Both the position numbers and the translations under genes were made by a program. From Eubacteriales bacterium (GTDB lineage Bacteria > Bacillota_A > Clostridia > Lachnospirales > Lachnospiraceae): a DNA stretch of 10,797 nucleotides. How positions within the stretch are numbered: the first letter of the stretch is position 1; each line of letters opens with the position of its first letter. This document shows positions 1 to 7,139 of this stretch, piece after piece. Where the stretch lies: the NCBI GenBank assembly GCA_030527765.1, contig JAUNAE010000098.1:1-10797 (forward strand). Reading direction: 5' to 3'. The notes under the pieces are model-generated. The model saw only the letters and a list, made by a program, of their open reading frames with translations. It had not been told where the DNA came from and searched no databases.

Positions 1-1652
1 TATTCCTCGGTGTATTCCTCACCGGTCTCTTCTGTCTGCTCGCTGTATTCTTCAGATGTACCTGTTTCCTCAGTGGAACCTTCCCATTCAATGACGGTTT
101 CTTCTCCGTACATCTTCTCGAAGAATTTCAGTGTATCATTGTAAAGAAGTTCTTTCTGCTCTGCTGATAATGCGGAAAGAATACTACTGTCATCATTGCT
201 TCCATTGATTTCAAAGAGCTGTTTCAGATACTGATCCATCGCACAGAGTTCCTGGCTCATGTAACCCTCTGTTCCGTCATCTGTGTAAGACATTCCACCA
301 TCGGTAAGAATCTGCAGATAGTTCTTCGCAATCGCATTCTGAAGTGCAGTGATCTGATCATCTGTCAGATAATCTGAGGCCTGAAGAGATACTGTGAAAT
401 CTGCTCCCATAGTATTGGCAAGAAGTTCCTGATCTCCTCCGAATTCACCCTTTGTGAAATCAATCATCTTGTCATACTGGGACTTGGACTGCTCACTCAG
501 CTGGCTGATCATAGTCTCTGTATCGGTGGTATCGTAGTCGCCCTCTGGAATTGTGACATCTCCGTCAGTAGACTCTTCAGTCGGAACTTCTACAACTTCT
601 GTATTATCTTCGCCGTTCTGCTCTTCTGTGTCAGCTGTCTCGCCATTCTCATCATAAGACTCCCACTCTTCATCAGTGTTTGTCTCAGTGTTCTCATCAA
701 TCATCTCGATTTCCACTGTCGGGACATCTGTGTATGTCTCTTCTTCAAGGCTCTGATCTTCTGTGGAGCTTACGACAACATCCTCACCAAGAACACTCTC
801 ATCGATTTCATTGAGAATGGAATCTTCTTCTACTTCGATCTGATCAATCTCTTCCTCCGTAGGAACATCGGAACCATTCAGGCTGTCATCAATGCTTTCC
901 AGTGTATCGCTGACATCTTCATAGTTGTACTGCTGGTCTGCGATCTGCTGGAGAAGATTTACAACCTCATCCATCTGCTCCTGGGAAAGGTTCAGATTGT
1001 TTTCATTTGCCACATTGACAACAACGTTTGTTACTTCAGAGTTGTCAACGATCTGGTTCTGAATAATGTCAATCTTTGAATCATTGATCAGGTTTACCGC
1101 ATCTGTACGGCCGATTTCATTGGAAAGATTACCTGTAACAATGACTTCCTGTACTGCAATATCTGCTTTGACAGGATCCAATGTCTGTCCTGTTGCCTGC
1201 TCATATGCCATCTGCACACCGGTCAGTGCACCTGTTCCGGATACCTCAAACGGACACGCTGCAATGACTTCACAGTTCTTCACACCGGAAGTGGAAAGGG
1301 AAGAAGCAAGCATGTTTCCGGTCACCCAGTTCAGATTAGCGGTACGAACTTTGATTCCACCGGAAGTGGTTGGTTTGATATATGCACAGCTCACGGTACG
1401 AGTTCCGATCTGCTCTACTGGAACACGGTTGCTCAGATGATTTCTCTCATCCTGGTTTGTGATGTACATAATCTGCACATCATTGGCGTTTACTTTAAAA
1501 TAATTCAGCATGGTCTGTTTCTGGGCATCAGAAAGATCTGCACCAAGTGTAACCACTTTGTTGCCATCCGCATAAACCGGAACCAGGCTGGTTCCTCCTG
1601 CGATCAGGCTCAGACTCAAAAGTGCTGCTCCGATTTTTTTCATATTTTTCAT
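1..1652 (-). CDS. DUF1002 (YpuA-like) secreted protein with acidic linker, 3' end off-window
   Basis: I translated this frame by hand because it runs off the left edge; 550 codons are visible, then the two bases TA, which could begin a Tyr codon or a stop. The start ATG follows AAAGGAGT at 8-nt spacing. Residues 1-28 form a signal peptide (MKNMKK, a hydrophobic run, then PVYAD). Residues 30-250 match the DUF1002 family, known from B. subtilis YpuA and common in Bacillota, with the VTLGADLSDAQKQTML opening and the RTANLNWVTGNM region. Residues 263-380 are a very acidic Glu/Asp/Thr-rich linker. Residues 380-520 form a second, probably helical segment (SQYDKMIDF, LLYNDTLKFFEKMYGEE), followed by a Glu/Thr/Tyr-rich tail. 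The biochemical role of DUF1002 is not established. Export through Sec is inferred from the signal peptide; no LPXTG motif or membrane anchor is seen before the edge. Confidence 0.85.
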   Translation of the reverse strand, partial: MKNMKKIGAALLSLSLIAGGTSLVPVYADGNKVVTLGADLSDAQKQTMLNYFKVNANDVQIMYITNQDERNHLSNRVPVEQIGTRTVSCAYIKPTTSGGIKVRTANLNWVTGNMLASSLSTSGVKNCEVIAACPFEVSGTGALTGVQMAYEQATGQTLDPVKADIAVQEVIVTGNLSNEIGRTDAVNLINDSKIDIIQNQIVDNSEVTNVVVNVANENNLNLSQEQMDEVVNLLQQIADQQYNYEDVSDTLESIDDSLNGSDVPTEEEIDQIEVEEDSILNEIDESVLGEDVVVSSTEDQSLEEETYTDVPTVEIEMIDENTETNTDEEWESYDENGETADTEEQNGEDNTEVVEVPTEESTDGDVTIPEGDYDTTDTETMISQLSEQSKSQYDKMIDFTKGEFGGDQELLANTMGADFTVSLQASDYLTDDQITALQNAIAKNYLQILTDGGMSYTDDGTEGYMSQELCAMDQYLKQLFEINGSNDDSSILSALSAEQKELLYNDTLKFFEKMYGEETVIEWEGSTEETGTSEEYSEQTEETGEEYTEE

Positions 1653-1672
1653 AAGAATTACTCCTTTCTTTG

Positions 1673-1747
1673 TCAAGCGGATATTCGCAATTCGCTTCGC
1701 TTCTTAATTCGAGTCAAACAGATATTCGCAATCCGCTTCGCTACTTA
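1673..1747. repeat. Tandem pair of a 34-bp intergenic repeat unit
   Basis: Two units, 1673-1706 and 1714-1747, match at 30 of 34 positions. They share the cores GATATTCGCAAT and CGCTTCGCT. They lie between the promoter and the start codon of the DUF1002 gene, so they should be transcribed as its 5' leader. Related units occur at 7921-7993 and 8654-8687 in the secretion locus. Confidence 0.8.
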
Positions 1748-1769
1748 CTTGATTCGGTTAAGTTCCCTT

Positions 1770-1799
1770 ATTATACCACTTCACCGGAATGTTTTGTAA
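1770..1799 (-). promoter_or_regulatory. Extended -10 promoter for the DUF1002 gene
   Basis: On the minus strand a consensus TATAAT (1775-1770) is preceded by TGG, giving the extended -10 form TGnTATAAT. A weak -35 candidate, TTACAA (1799-1794), lies 18 nt upstream. The predicted transcript starts near 1763 and has a leader of about 110 nt containing the two repeat units. This is motif recognition only. Confidence 0.6.
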
Positions 1800-1875
1800 T
1801 CATCAATAACTTCCAGGACATTCCAGCAAAATAATATTGTTCACGTCGCGTCCAGCGTCAGCAGATATGCCAGTA

Positions 1876-3240
1876 TTACAGATTTTTTCCTCCGGTGCGT
1901 ATGATCTCTGCATAATCATAACCGGAATCCTTGATGATTCTCTCCTGGGTTTCGTAATCCACATAGACAATTCCGAAACGCTCTGCATATCCGGAATTCC
2001 ATTCATAATTGTCCAGAAGCGACCACTGGAAGTATCCTCTTGCATCTACACCATTCTCTGCAGCACGGCGATACTCTCTCAAATATCGATGGACGAAATC
2101 AATGCGATTCGGATCATGTACCTTTCCATCAAGGCTGACTACATCATGGCACGCCATACCATTCTCTGTAATATAGAACGGTTTCTTGTATCTCTCATAC
2201 AGGAATTTCGGACCCCAGTAAAGACACTCCGGTGTTACCGGCCAGTTCACTGCCGTCTTTCCATAACCTGCAGGTCTTGCAACTCTCACCGGATTGCCCT
2301 GTTCATCGGCTCTCACTTTCACACCGTTGTATATATTCTGGCCATGAAAATCCGTAGGCTGGGAAATGAGTTCCATATCCTGATCCGTGAATTTCGGAAA
2401 CCATTTGCCGAATTTCTGTAAAACATCCTCCGGATATTGTCCGAAGTAAATAGGATCACAGCAGAAGCCGATATTCCAGGACAATTCCTGAACATTATCA
2501 GAAGCTGTCATGAAGTTTGCTTTTCTTGCAGCTTCAATATCCTCCGGTTTCTCTGACTCCGGATAATAAATACCTCCACAAGGTGCAATTCCGATTTCCA
2601 CTTTTTGCTTTGCTGTTTCTCTCAGCGCCTGCACCGCTCTTCCATGGGCCTTCAAAACATTATGCCAAAGCCGGAAATATTCTCTATGCCCCACTTTAAG
2701 TCCAGGAGCGTGGATGCCAACGCCATATCCGAGATCAATGACACACTGCGGCTCATTGATCGTAAAAAAGTGTTTCACACGATCTGAAAAATGAGTTCCA
2801 ATGACCTTCGCATACTCATAAAACCATTTCGGCGAAGAAGGATTCATCCATCCTCCCTGCAGCTGAAGGGCATACGGAAGATCCCAGTGATACAGCGTCA
2901 TATACGGGGTGATTCCATTTTCCAAAAGCGCATCTACGAGACGGTCATAATATTCCAGCCCTTTCGGATTCACTTCTCCCGTACCTTCCGGGAAAATACG
3001 AGGCCAGCTTACAGAGAATCTGTATGCCTGGATCCCCAGTTTTTTCATAATCTGAATATCTTCTTCATATCTGTGATACTGATCACAGGCTACATCTCCG
3101 TGATGTCCCTCGAATGTTTTTCCCGGCTCTTTGGAAAATACATCCCAGATACTCTCTCCTTTGCCGTCTTCCTTCGCAGCTCCCTCTACCTGATAAGCGG
3201 CGGTCGCGGCTCCCCATACAAAGTTCTTGTCAAACCCCAT
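1876..3240 (-). CDS. Glycoside hydrolase family 1 beta-glucosidase
   Basis: The product hydrolyses terminal beta-linked glucose or related sugars from oligosaccharides or plant glycosides by the GH1 retaining mechanism. At 454 aa it is the usual full length for the family. The opening FVWGAATAAYQVEGA is the GH1 N-terminal signature. The acid/base is E163 in TINEP and the nucleophile is E359 in YITENGM; the H118-W119 pair (LYHWDLP) is also present. Near the C-terminus DNYEWNSGY keeps the Glu (E413) that binds the free sugar hydroxyls, where 6-phospho-beta-glucosidases carry a Ser/Lys phosphate-binding loop, so an unphosphorylated substrate is favoured. There is no signal peptide, so it is probably cytoplasmic. 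Its AGGAGG lies inside the end of the upstream RACE-like gene, and one base separates that gene's TAA from this ATG, so translation is probably coupled. No clear terminator was seen downstream. Exact substrate unknown. Confidence 0.93.
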   Translation of the reverse strand: MGFDKNFVWGAATAAYQVEGAAKEDGKGESIWDVFSKEPGKTFEGHHGDVACDQYHRYEEDIQIMKKLGIQAYRFSVSWPRIFPEGTGEVNPKGLEYYDRLVDALLENGITPYMTLYHWDLPYALQLQGGWMNPSSPKWFYEYAKVIGTHFSDRVKHFFTINEPQCVIDLGYGVGIHAPGLKVGHREYFRLWHNVLKAHGRAVQALRETAKQKVEIGIAPCGGIYYPESEKPEDIEAARKANFMTASDNVQELSWNIGFCCDPIYFGQYPEDVLQKFGKWFPKFTDQDMELISQPTDFHGQNIYNGVKVRADEQGNPVRVARPAGYGKTAVNWPVTPECLYWGPKFLYERYKKPFYITENGMACHDVVSLDGKVHDPNRIDFVHRYLREYRRAAENGVDARGYFQWSLLDNYEWNSGYAERFGIVYVDYETQERIIKDSGYDYAEIIRTGGKNL

Positions 3241-3241
3241 A

Positions 3242-4777
3242 TTAAAATTTTTCCTCCTGAAAATTCCGATATTCTAATCTTTTTTTCTGCACACTCGGAT
3301 ATTGTTCCAGATCCGTATGCGGAATTGCCTGAGCAGCAGCCATCATATGCACAAAATCTTCTACCGCACCAAATTGAATATAGACCATATTGTCTATAAT
3401 TTTGTCCAGCTCGTCAAGAGTTTCTTTGTGCAGAAGAATCTCCGCTGCCCCTTCCAGAGAAGAGTTTCCGGCATTGCAAAGCCGCTCTCTTTCCAGATCC
3501 GGATACATTCCGATGGTTACCGCAGACTCCACAGACACATGCTTTCCAAAAGCACCCGCCACATGAAATTTTGCAATTTCACTCTTCGGGATTCCGGATT
3601 CCCGAAGAAGATATTCTACCATAGTAACTGCCGCGGATTTCGTTCGGAGAAATTCTTCCATATCTTCCTGCCAGAACATGAGTCCCGGCGCATACTCCAC
3701 CCCGCATCTGCCGTTTTGTTCATGGATTCGGGAACTTTTCTCAGGGTTAAAGGTTCCTTTGAAGTCTACCCATTCATTCAAGTACAGTTCCGCAATCAGA
3801 TCAATGATTCCTGAACCGCAGATTCCTCTGGCCGAGCCTCCTCCGATCACATCACAGAAAATCTTTCCCCCTCGGATTCGGACACCTTCTACGGCTCCTT
3901 CGGAAGCACGCATGCCCGTGGTCACAACGCCTCCCTCCAGGGCAGGACCGGCAGCACCGGCTCCGCAAAGAAGAAATTCTTTGTTTCCGATTACGAGTTC
4001 TCCGTTGGTACCTATATCAAAAAACACCTGAATCTCTTCGGATTGCGGAATTCCTGTAGCGATCATTCCACTGATAATATCTCCCCCGAGATAATTCGAC
4101 TTCCCCGGCACACAGAACACATTTCCCTGAATGGAAAGTCCCAGCTCTCTGCCGGATAGAAATCCCGGTGCTGTCACACCCACCGCATAGGGAGTGTGAA
4201 ACACGCAGAAGGGATCCATCTCCAGCAGAAAATGAATCATTGTTGTATTTCCGGAAATCACCATGGAAATCCAGTCCTCCCGTGAAGTTTCCGAAAGCTC
4301 CTCCAATTGATCCATAACCTCCCGGATGCTGTCCAAGGTCGCATCCCGAAGTTCTCCCAAGTGATCCGGACGATCTTTGCAGTAAAAAATTCTTGTAAGA
4401 ATATCGGTTCCAAAGGCAATCTGATGATTATAGGCACTTGTCTCTGCAAGACACTCTCCGGTTCCCATGTGCAGAAGTCTTGCCACCACCGTAGTGCTTC
4501 CCAGATCCAGCGCAACACCGTAGTGCTCATTCTCATGATTTCCCTCTTCCACACGGACAACTTCCCAGAAATCTCCGTTCCAGGACAGAGAAATCGTCCA
4601 TTTCCAATCTCCATCTTCGGAAAGTCTGTGCAATTCTCTCAGTGTATGTAAAGGAATTCTCGCTGAAATCCCCTGTTCTTCCAGTCCATCCAAAACCCGA
4701 GCTTTGTCAGAGCGGTTATCATCCTCTGTCGGACAGGGGAATTCTATATAGATCTTTTTGCTCAACGCCTCATTCAT
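3242..4777 (-). CDS. RACE/RamA-like ASKHA protein (DUF4445) lacking the ferredoxin domain
   Basis: Relatives are ATP-dependent reductive activators of corrinoid enzymes (RamA/RACE family), which re-reduce Co(II) corrinoid proteins in methyltransferase systems. This 511-aa protein has a short linker-like N-terminus (residues 35-78, with IPLHTLREL), then the actin-like ATPase core: phosphate-1 motif LDLGSTT (90-96), SGNTTMIHFLL (175-185), phosphate-2 motif FDIGTNGELV (253-262), GAGAAGPALEGG (272-283), and the adenosine-side motif VAGAFGKH (406-413). Full-length relatives begin with a [2Fe-2S] ferredoxin domain with four spaced cysteines; none is present, so the electron source is unclear. I chose the ATG at 4777 because GGAG precedes it at good spacing. 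An in-frame ATG at 4810 has no RBS and falls upstream of the predicted transcription start. No corrinoid protein or methyltransferase lies in the window, so the partner is unknown. It forms an operon with the GH1 gene. Confidence 0.8.
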   Translation of the reverse strand: MNEALSKKIYIEFPCPTEDDNRSDKARVLDGLEEQGISARIPLHTLRELHRLSEDGDWKWTISLSWNGDFWEVVRVEEGNHENEHYGVALDLGSTTVVARLLHMGTGECLAETSAYNHQIAFGTDILTRIFYCKDRPDHLGELRDATLDSIREVMDQLEELSETSREDWISMVISGNTTMIHFLLEMDPFCVFHTPYAVGVTAPGFLSGRELGLSIQGNVFCVPGKSNYLGGDIISGMIATGIPQSEEIQVFFDIGTNGELVIGNKEFLLCGAGAAGPALEGGVVTTGMRASEGAVEGVRIRGGKIFCDVIGGGSARGICGSGIIDLIAELYLNEWVDFKGTFNPEKSSRIHEQNGRCGVEYAPGLMFWQEDMEEFLRTKSAAVTMVEYLLRESGIPKSEIAKFHVAGAFGKHVSVESAVTIGMYPDLERERLCNAGNSSLEGAAEILLHKETLDELDKIIDNMVYIQFGAVEDFVHMMAAAQAIPHTDLEQYPSVQKKRLEYRNFQEEKF

Positions 4778-4812
4778 TTCAATTCTCCATAACACTCTCT
4801 TCGTATACATAC

Positions 4813-4841
4813 AGTATATCTCATCGCAAAAGAAAAAGCAA
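4813..4841 (-). promoter_or_regulatory. Promoter of the RACE-like/GH1 operon
   Basis: Minus-strand TTGCTT (4841-4836) and TATACT (4818-4813) are separated by exactly 17 nt, a sigma-A-like arrangement with a good -10 and a moderate -35. The predicted transcript starts near 4806, downstream of the alternative ATG at 4810, which supports translation from 4777. The -35 lies within the stem of the mgtE terminator. Confidence 0.5.
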
Positions 4842-4868
4842 CCATACGTTCGAGTATGATTGCTTTTT
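4833..4868 (-). terminator. Intrinsic terminator of mgtE
   Basis: The arms AAAAAGCAA (4833-4841) and TTGCTTTTT (4860-4868) are extended by CATAC/GTATG with one mismatch. On the minus strand the stem is followed by TTTTTCTTTT, as expected for a rho-independent terminator reading out of mgtE. The symmetric A and T tracts could also terminate in the plus direction, though no plus-strand gene is nearby. Confidence 0.8.
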
Positions 4869-4890
4869 GATGCAGACTGCTGAACTCGCG

Positions 4891-4915
4891 CGCGAATCTT
4901 CTTACAAGATTCGCG
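4891..4915. repeat. Perfect 10-bp inverted repeat between mgtE and its terminator
   Basis: CGCGAATCTT (4891-4900) and AAGATTCGCG (4906-4915) pair perfectly around a 5-nt loop. No T-tract follows on either strand, so it is not a standard terminator. Its inner 19 nt match the reverse complement of 8697-8715 at 17 positions, which links it to the repeat material in the secretion locus. Confidence 0.7.
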
Positions 4916-4959
4916 ATTTAATTCAATGATTCAGCTTTCTTTTCAGACATACCTTCGAA

Positions 4960-6396
4960 TCAGGCGCCTGACAGATGCAGCATATTAATAAGAAGAATCC
5001 AGCTCAATCCGTAGTAAGATACCACCGCTACAAGGTCGTTGATGGTTGTAATCAACGGACCGGAAGCAACCGCCGGGTCTACTTTGATTTTTTTGAAAAA
5101 CAGCGGAATCAATGTGCCAACTGCACTGGAGATGACCATTGCCACAAGCAAAGAGACTCCAATACATCCGGATACGGCATACGCAAATGTAAAAGTTCGA
5201 TGTTTGAAGATCATAATATACAATCCGATCAACAGGAATGTGAACACTCCAAGCAGAAGACCGTTGCAGAATCCCACTCGAATTTCTTTTACAACAAGAT
5301 TCAGCTTCTGTCTTCCTGTCAGATTCTCATCCATCAGCACACGAATGGTAACCGCAAGAGACTGAGTACCAACGTTACCGGACATATCCAGAATCAATGA
5401 CTGGAAGGCCATGATCAATGTCAGCTGAGAGACCACTTCCTCAAAGGTACCAACAACGGTAGATACAAGAATTCCGAGAAACAGCAATACAATCAGCCAT
5501 GGCATACGTTTTTTCATACTCTCCAGAAGCGGTTCCTTCAAATCCTCTTCTGCAGTCAAACCTGCCAATCGTGCGTAATCCTCTCCCATCTCATCGTCTA
5601 CAACTTCGATGATGCTCTGTGAGGTGATGACTCCAAGTAAATGATTGTTGTTATCCAAAACCGGAATGGAGTCCTCGGAATAATTTTTCAGCTTCTCGAT
5701 ACATTCGTCAATGCTCTCTGTACCATAGACATATGGATAAGAGGTCATGATCAGATCGTCAAGGCGGGTATTCTGTCTTGCAATGATCAGTTCTTTCAGA
5801 TCAATTGCTCCGTAAAAAGCGCCATACTCATCTGCCACAAACAAAGTGGAGATATTGTCGTTTTCGGAAGCCTGCTCGATCAGGGAACTCATCGCTTCTT
5901 TTACAGAAAGGTTTTCTCGAATCAAAATATAATTCGTTGTCATTTTGCTACCGATCTCTTCCTCATCAAAGGAAGCGATCAGCCGCAGGTCTTTTCTTGC
6001 ATCCTCATCCATCAAATCAATGAGGAGCATTCGTTTCTCTTTTTCGATTTCTCGAAGGACATCCACTGCCACATCGGATTCCATAGCTGAAAGAAGTACT
6101 GCTGCCTTTCTGACATCCATTTCTGCCAGATAAACCGCACCCTGATCTTCCTCCAGATACTCAAAAATATCGGAGAGCACTTCAGTACTCAGAATATGGT
6201 AAAGTTTCTTTCTCTCTGCAGTGGTAAGTCCCGGCAGCACTTCCGCAATATCACTCTGGTGATAATCGCTCAGCTGCTCGTTCATTCTTCTGGGAGACGC
6301 ATTGCTGCGGATAATGTCCAGAATTTCCTTATGATAGTCCGGTCTCTGCGCAAAAAGATCGGTATCATTGGTCATTTCTTCCTGGTCTTTTCCCAT
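4960..6396 (-). CDS. mgtE: MgtE-family magnesium transporter
   Basis: This is a Mg2+ channel/transporter of the cytoplasmic membrane that works as a homodimer. The 478-aa protein has the full architecture: a cytosolic MgtE N-domain (about 20-140, including the helical repeats around DIAEVLPGL and EDQGAVYLAEMD), two CBS domains (about 150-210 and 215-270), a plug helix (about 272-297) and five expected membrane segments from residue 299. The pore region keeps DMSGNVGTQS (337-346) and the C-terminal signature DPAVASGPLITTINDL (440-455). D454 probably corresponds to the pore Asp that binds Mg2+ in characterised MgtE. In the family the N and CBS domains close the channel when cytosolic Mg2+ is high. 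The start is set by GGAGG 7-8 nt upstream. A possible short ORF with competing hairpins precedes it, and a terminator follows it. Confidence 0.95.
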   Translation of the reverse strand: MGKDQEEMTNDTDLFAQRPDYHKEILDIIRSNASPRRMNEQLSDYHQSDIAEVLPGLTTAERKKLYHILSTEVLSDIFEYLEEDQGAVYLAEMDVRKAAVLLSAMESDVAVDVLREIEKEKRMLLIDLMDEDARKDLRLIASFDEEEIGSKMTTNYILIRENLSVKEAMSSLIEQASENDNISTLFVADEYGAFYGAIDLKELIIARQNTRLDDLIMTSYPYVYGTESIDECIEKLKNYSEDSIPVLDNNNHLLGVITSQSIIEVVDDEMGEDYARLAGLTAEEDLKEPLLESMKKRMPWLIVLLFLGILVSTVVGTFEEVVSQLTLIMAFQSLILDMSGNVGTQSLAVTIRVLMDENLTGRQKLNLVVKEIRVGFCNGLLLGVFTFLLIGLYIMIFKHRTFTFAYAVSGCIGVSLLVAMVISSAVGTLIPLFFKKIKVDPAVASGPLITTINDLVAVVSYYGLSWILLINMLHLSGA

Positions 6397-6440
6397 TTCC
6401 CTTCCTCCTTTGCATGATCATCGGATGAAGGGCGGCGTAA

Positions 6441-6554
6441 TTAATTGACAGCAGAAACAATGGACAGTTGTATGACTGTCCCATCTTTCTCTGTCTTCAC
6501 GTCAATCCATTCATCCGTGTAATGACTTCGTTCATGACTGTCACCGCTGTCCAT
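6441..6554 (-). CDS. Possible 37-aa leader or small protein upstream of mgtE
   Basis: A short frame (MDSGDSHERSH... to ...IVSAVN) starts at ATG 6554, with AGGTGA five bases upstream, and stops 44 nt before mgtE. The product is polar and acidic in the first half, with no membrane segment, and matches nothing I recognise. The spacing and RBS suggest a co-transcribed small gene or a leader peptide. The start region AATGGACAG (minus 6555-6547) is perfectly complementary to CTGTCCATT (minus 6467-6459) inside the same ORF. The latter can instead pair locally with GGACAGT to form a hairpin. Translation could therefore influence folding ahead of mgtE. Conservation is untested, and a chance ORF of this size is possible. 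Confidence 0.4.
   Translation of the reverse strand: MDSGDSHERSHYTDEWIDVKTEKDGTVIQLSIVSAVN
6462..6481 (-). promoter_or_regulatory. Hairpin in mgtE leader, one of two competing structures
   Basis: GGACAGT and ACTGTCC pair perfectly over 7 bp around a 6-nt loop. The downstream arm (minus strand) can alternatively pair over 9 bp with the start of the small ORF at 6547-6555. There is no T-tract, so termination is not implied. The stretch does not resemble the M-box Mg2+ riboswitch. A regulatory role is inferred only from the geometry. Confidence 0.35.
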
Positions 6555-6590
6555 TCGTTTCACCTGCCTCTTATATGAATTTTCAATTAC

Positions 6591-6619
6591 ATGTTATTGG
6601 TTTTCTGTGGTAACAACAA
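6591..6619 (-). promoter_or_regulatory. Candidate promoter for the mgtE leader transcript
   Basis: Minus-strand TTGTTG (6619-6614) and TAACAT (6596-6591) have a 17-nt spacer, downstream of the WXG100 operon terminator and upstream of the small ORF. Both boxes are imperfect. TATAAG at 6575-6570 is an alternative -10 without a good -35. Some promoter is expected here because the preceding operon ends in a strong terminator. Confidence 0.3.
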
Positions 6620-6675
6620 GAATGAATCCTGCTCGTTCAACTTACAGGAATAATGTTTCCCGCAAATTAAAATGG

Positions 6676-6701
6676 GGGCAGTTCAGTTGTCTGAACTGCC
6701 C
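6676..6701 (-). terminator. Terminator of the WXG100/T7SS operon
   Basis: GGGCAGTTCAG and CTGAACTGCCC form a perfect 11-bp stem with a 4-nt loop. On the minus strand it is followed by CC and then ATTTTAATTTG, a moderately T-rich run. It lies about 50 nt after the stop of the last WXG100 gene and marks the end of the secretion operon. Confidence 0.8.
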
Positions 6702-6752
6702 TCTGAACTTATTAATTATAGCCCATGCCCACAGGAAAGTAAAGTACTCATC

Positions 6753-7070
6753 TCAGGTCAAAATGTTGGATGCAAGCCCTTCTGCCATCTCCTGATTCTG
6801 CGTCTCTGCACTCTGATACTGTGCAGATATCTCGTTCAGATCCTGCACATGTTCTCTGATCATCATGTGGATTTTGTCCATGCTGGACTGAAGTGATGCA
6901 AACTTTGCCCGATAGGATGTCGAAGCTTCTCCTCCCCAGACGGCATCAGAGATTTCATTCACCATCGCAATCATCTGATCTGTCAGTCCTTTGATGGAGG
7001 ATCCTTCACTTTCCAGAGAAGATGCAACCGCACGAAGCGTTTCCGGTGTTACTTTTAAAATTGCATTCAT
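6753..7070 (-). CDS. WXG100 family protein, type A (fifth of the array)
   Basis: This small ESAT-6-like protein is a predicted substrate or partner of the T7SS motor encoded upstream. Its 105 aa fit the family length. The W-x-G turn is W45-G46-G47, between two predicted helices. The C-terminal helix carries a YxxxE export signal (Y85...E89, QYQSAE). The N-terminus MNAILKVTPE is nearly identical to MNIILKVTPE of the second WXG100 gene of the array (7991-8302), and both share W-x-G-E-A, so the two are paralogues. The start is supported by AAAGGA about 7 nt upstream. It lies 69 nt after the type B gene at 7140-7436, a likely heterodimer partner, and is the last gene before the operon terminator. 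Whether it is itself secreted or has an effector partner is not visible. Confidence 0.85.
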   Translation of the reverse strand: MNAILKVTPETLRAVASSLESEGSSIKGLTDQMIAMVNEISDAVWGGEASTSYRAKFASLQSSMDKIHMMIREHVQDLNEISAQYQSAETQNQEMAEGLASNILT

Positions 7071-7139
7071 AATTTTTCCTTTCTAATTCCTATCACTTGC
7101 CATTTCATAAATTGTCACACAAAGCGATCCTGAATGGAT

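Noticed and set aside
1837..2421. Plus-strand open frame of 194 codons
   Set aside because: Antisense to the GH1 gene, which carries both catalytic glutamates; no recognisable motif in the antisense product.
1876..3240. 6-phospho-beta-glucosidase assignment for the GH1 gene
   Set aside because: The C-terminal YEW motif keeps the Glu of unphosphorylated-sugar enzymes, and no phosphotransferase system gene is adjacent.
2791..3399. Plus-strand open frame of 202 codons spanning the RACE-GH1 junction
   Set aside because: Antisense to two well-supported genes and lacking any domain signature.
4778..4810. Upstream ATG of the RACE-like gene at 4810
   Set aside because: No RBS, and it falls upstream of the transcription start predicted from the TATACT box.
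4960..4971. Perfect 12-bp palindrome TCAGGCGCCTGA covering the mgtE stop codon
   Set aside because: Short and mostly coding for the last residues; no second copy noticed, so probably chance.
6397..6670. M-box (ykoK) Mg2+ riboswitch upstream of mgtE
   Set aside because: Looked for because it often precedes mgtE, but I could not recognise its conserved segments here. A covariance-model search would be needed to exclude it fully.
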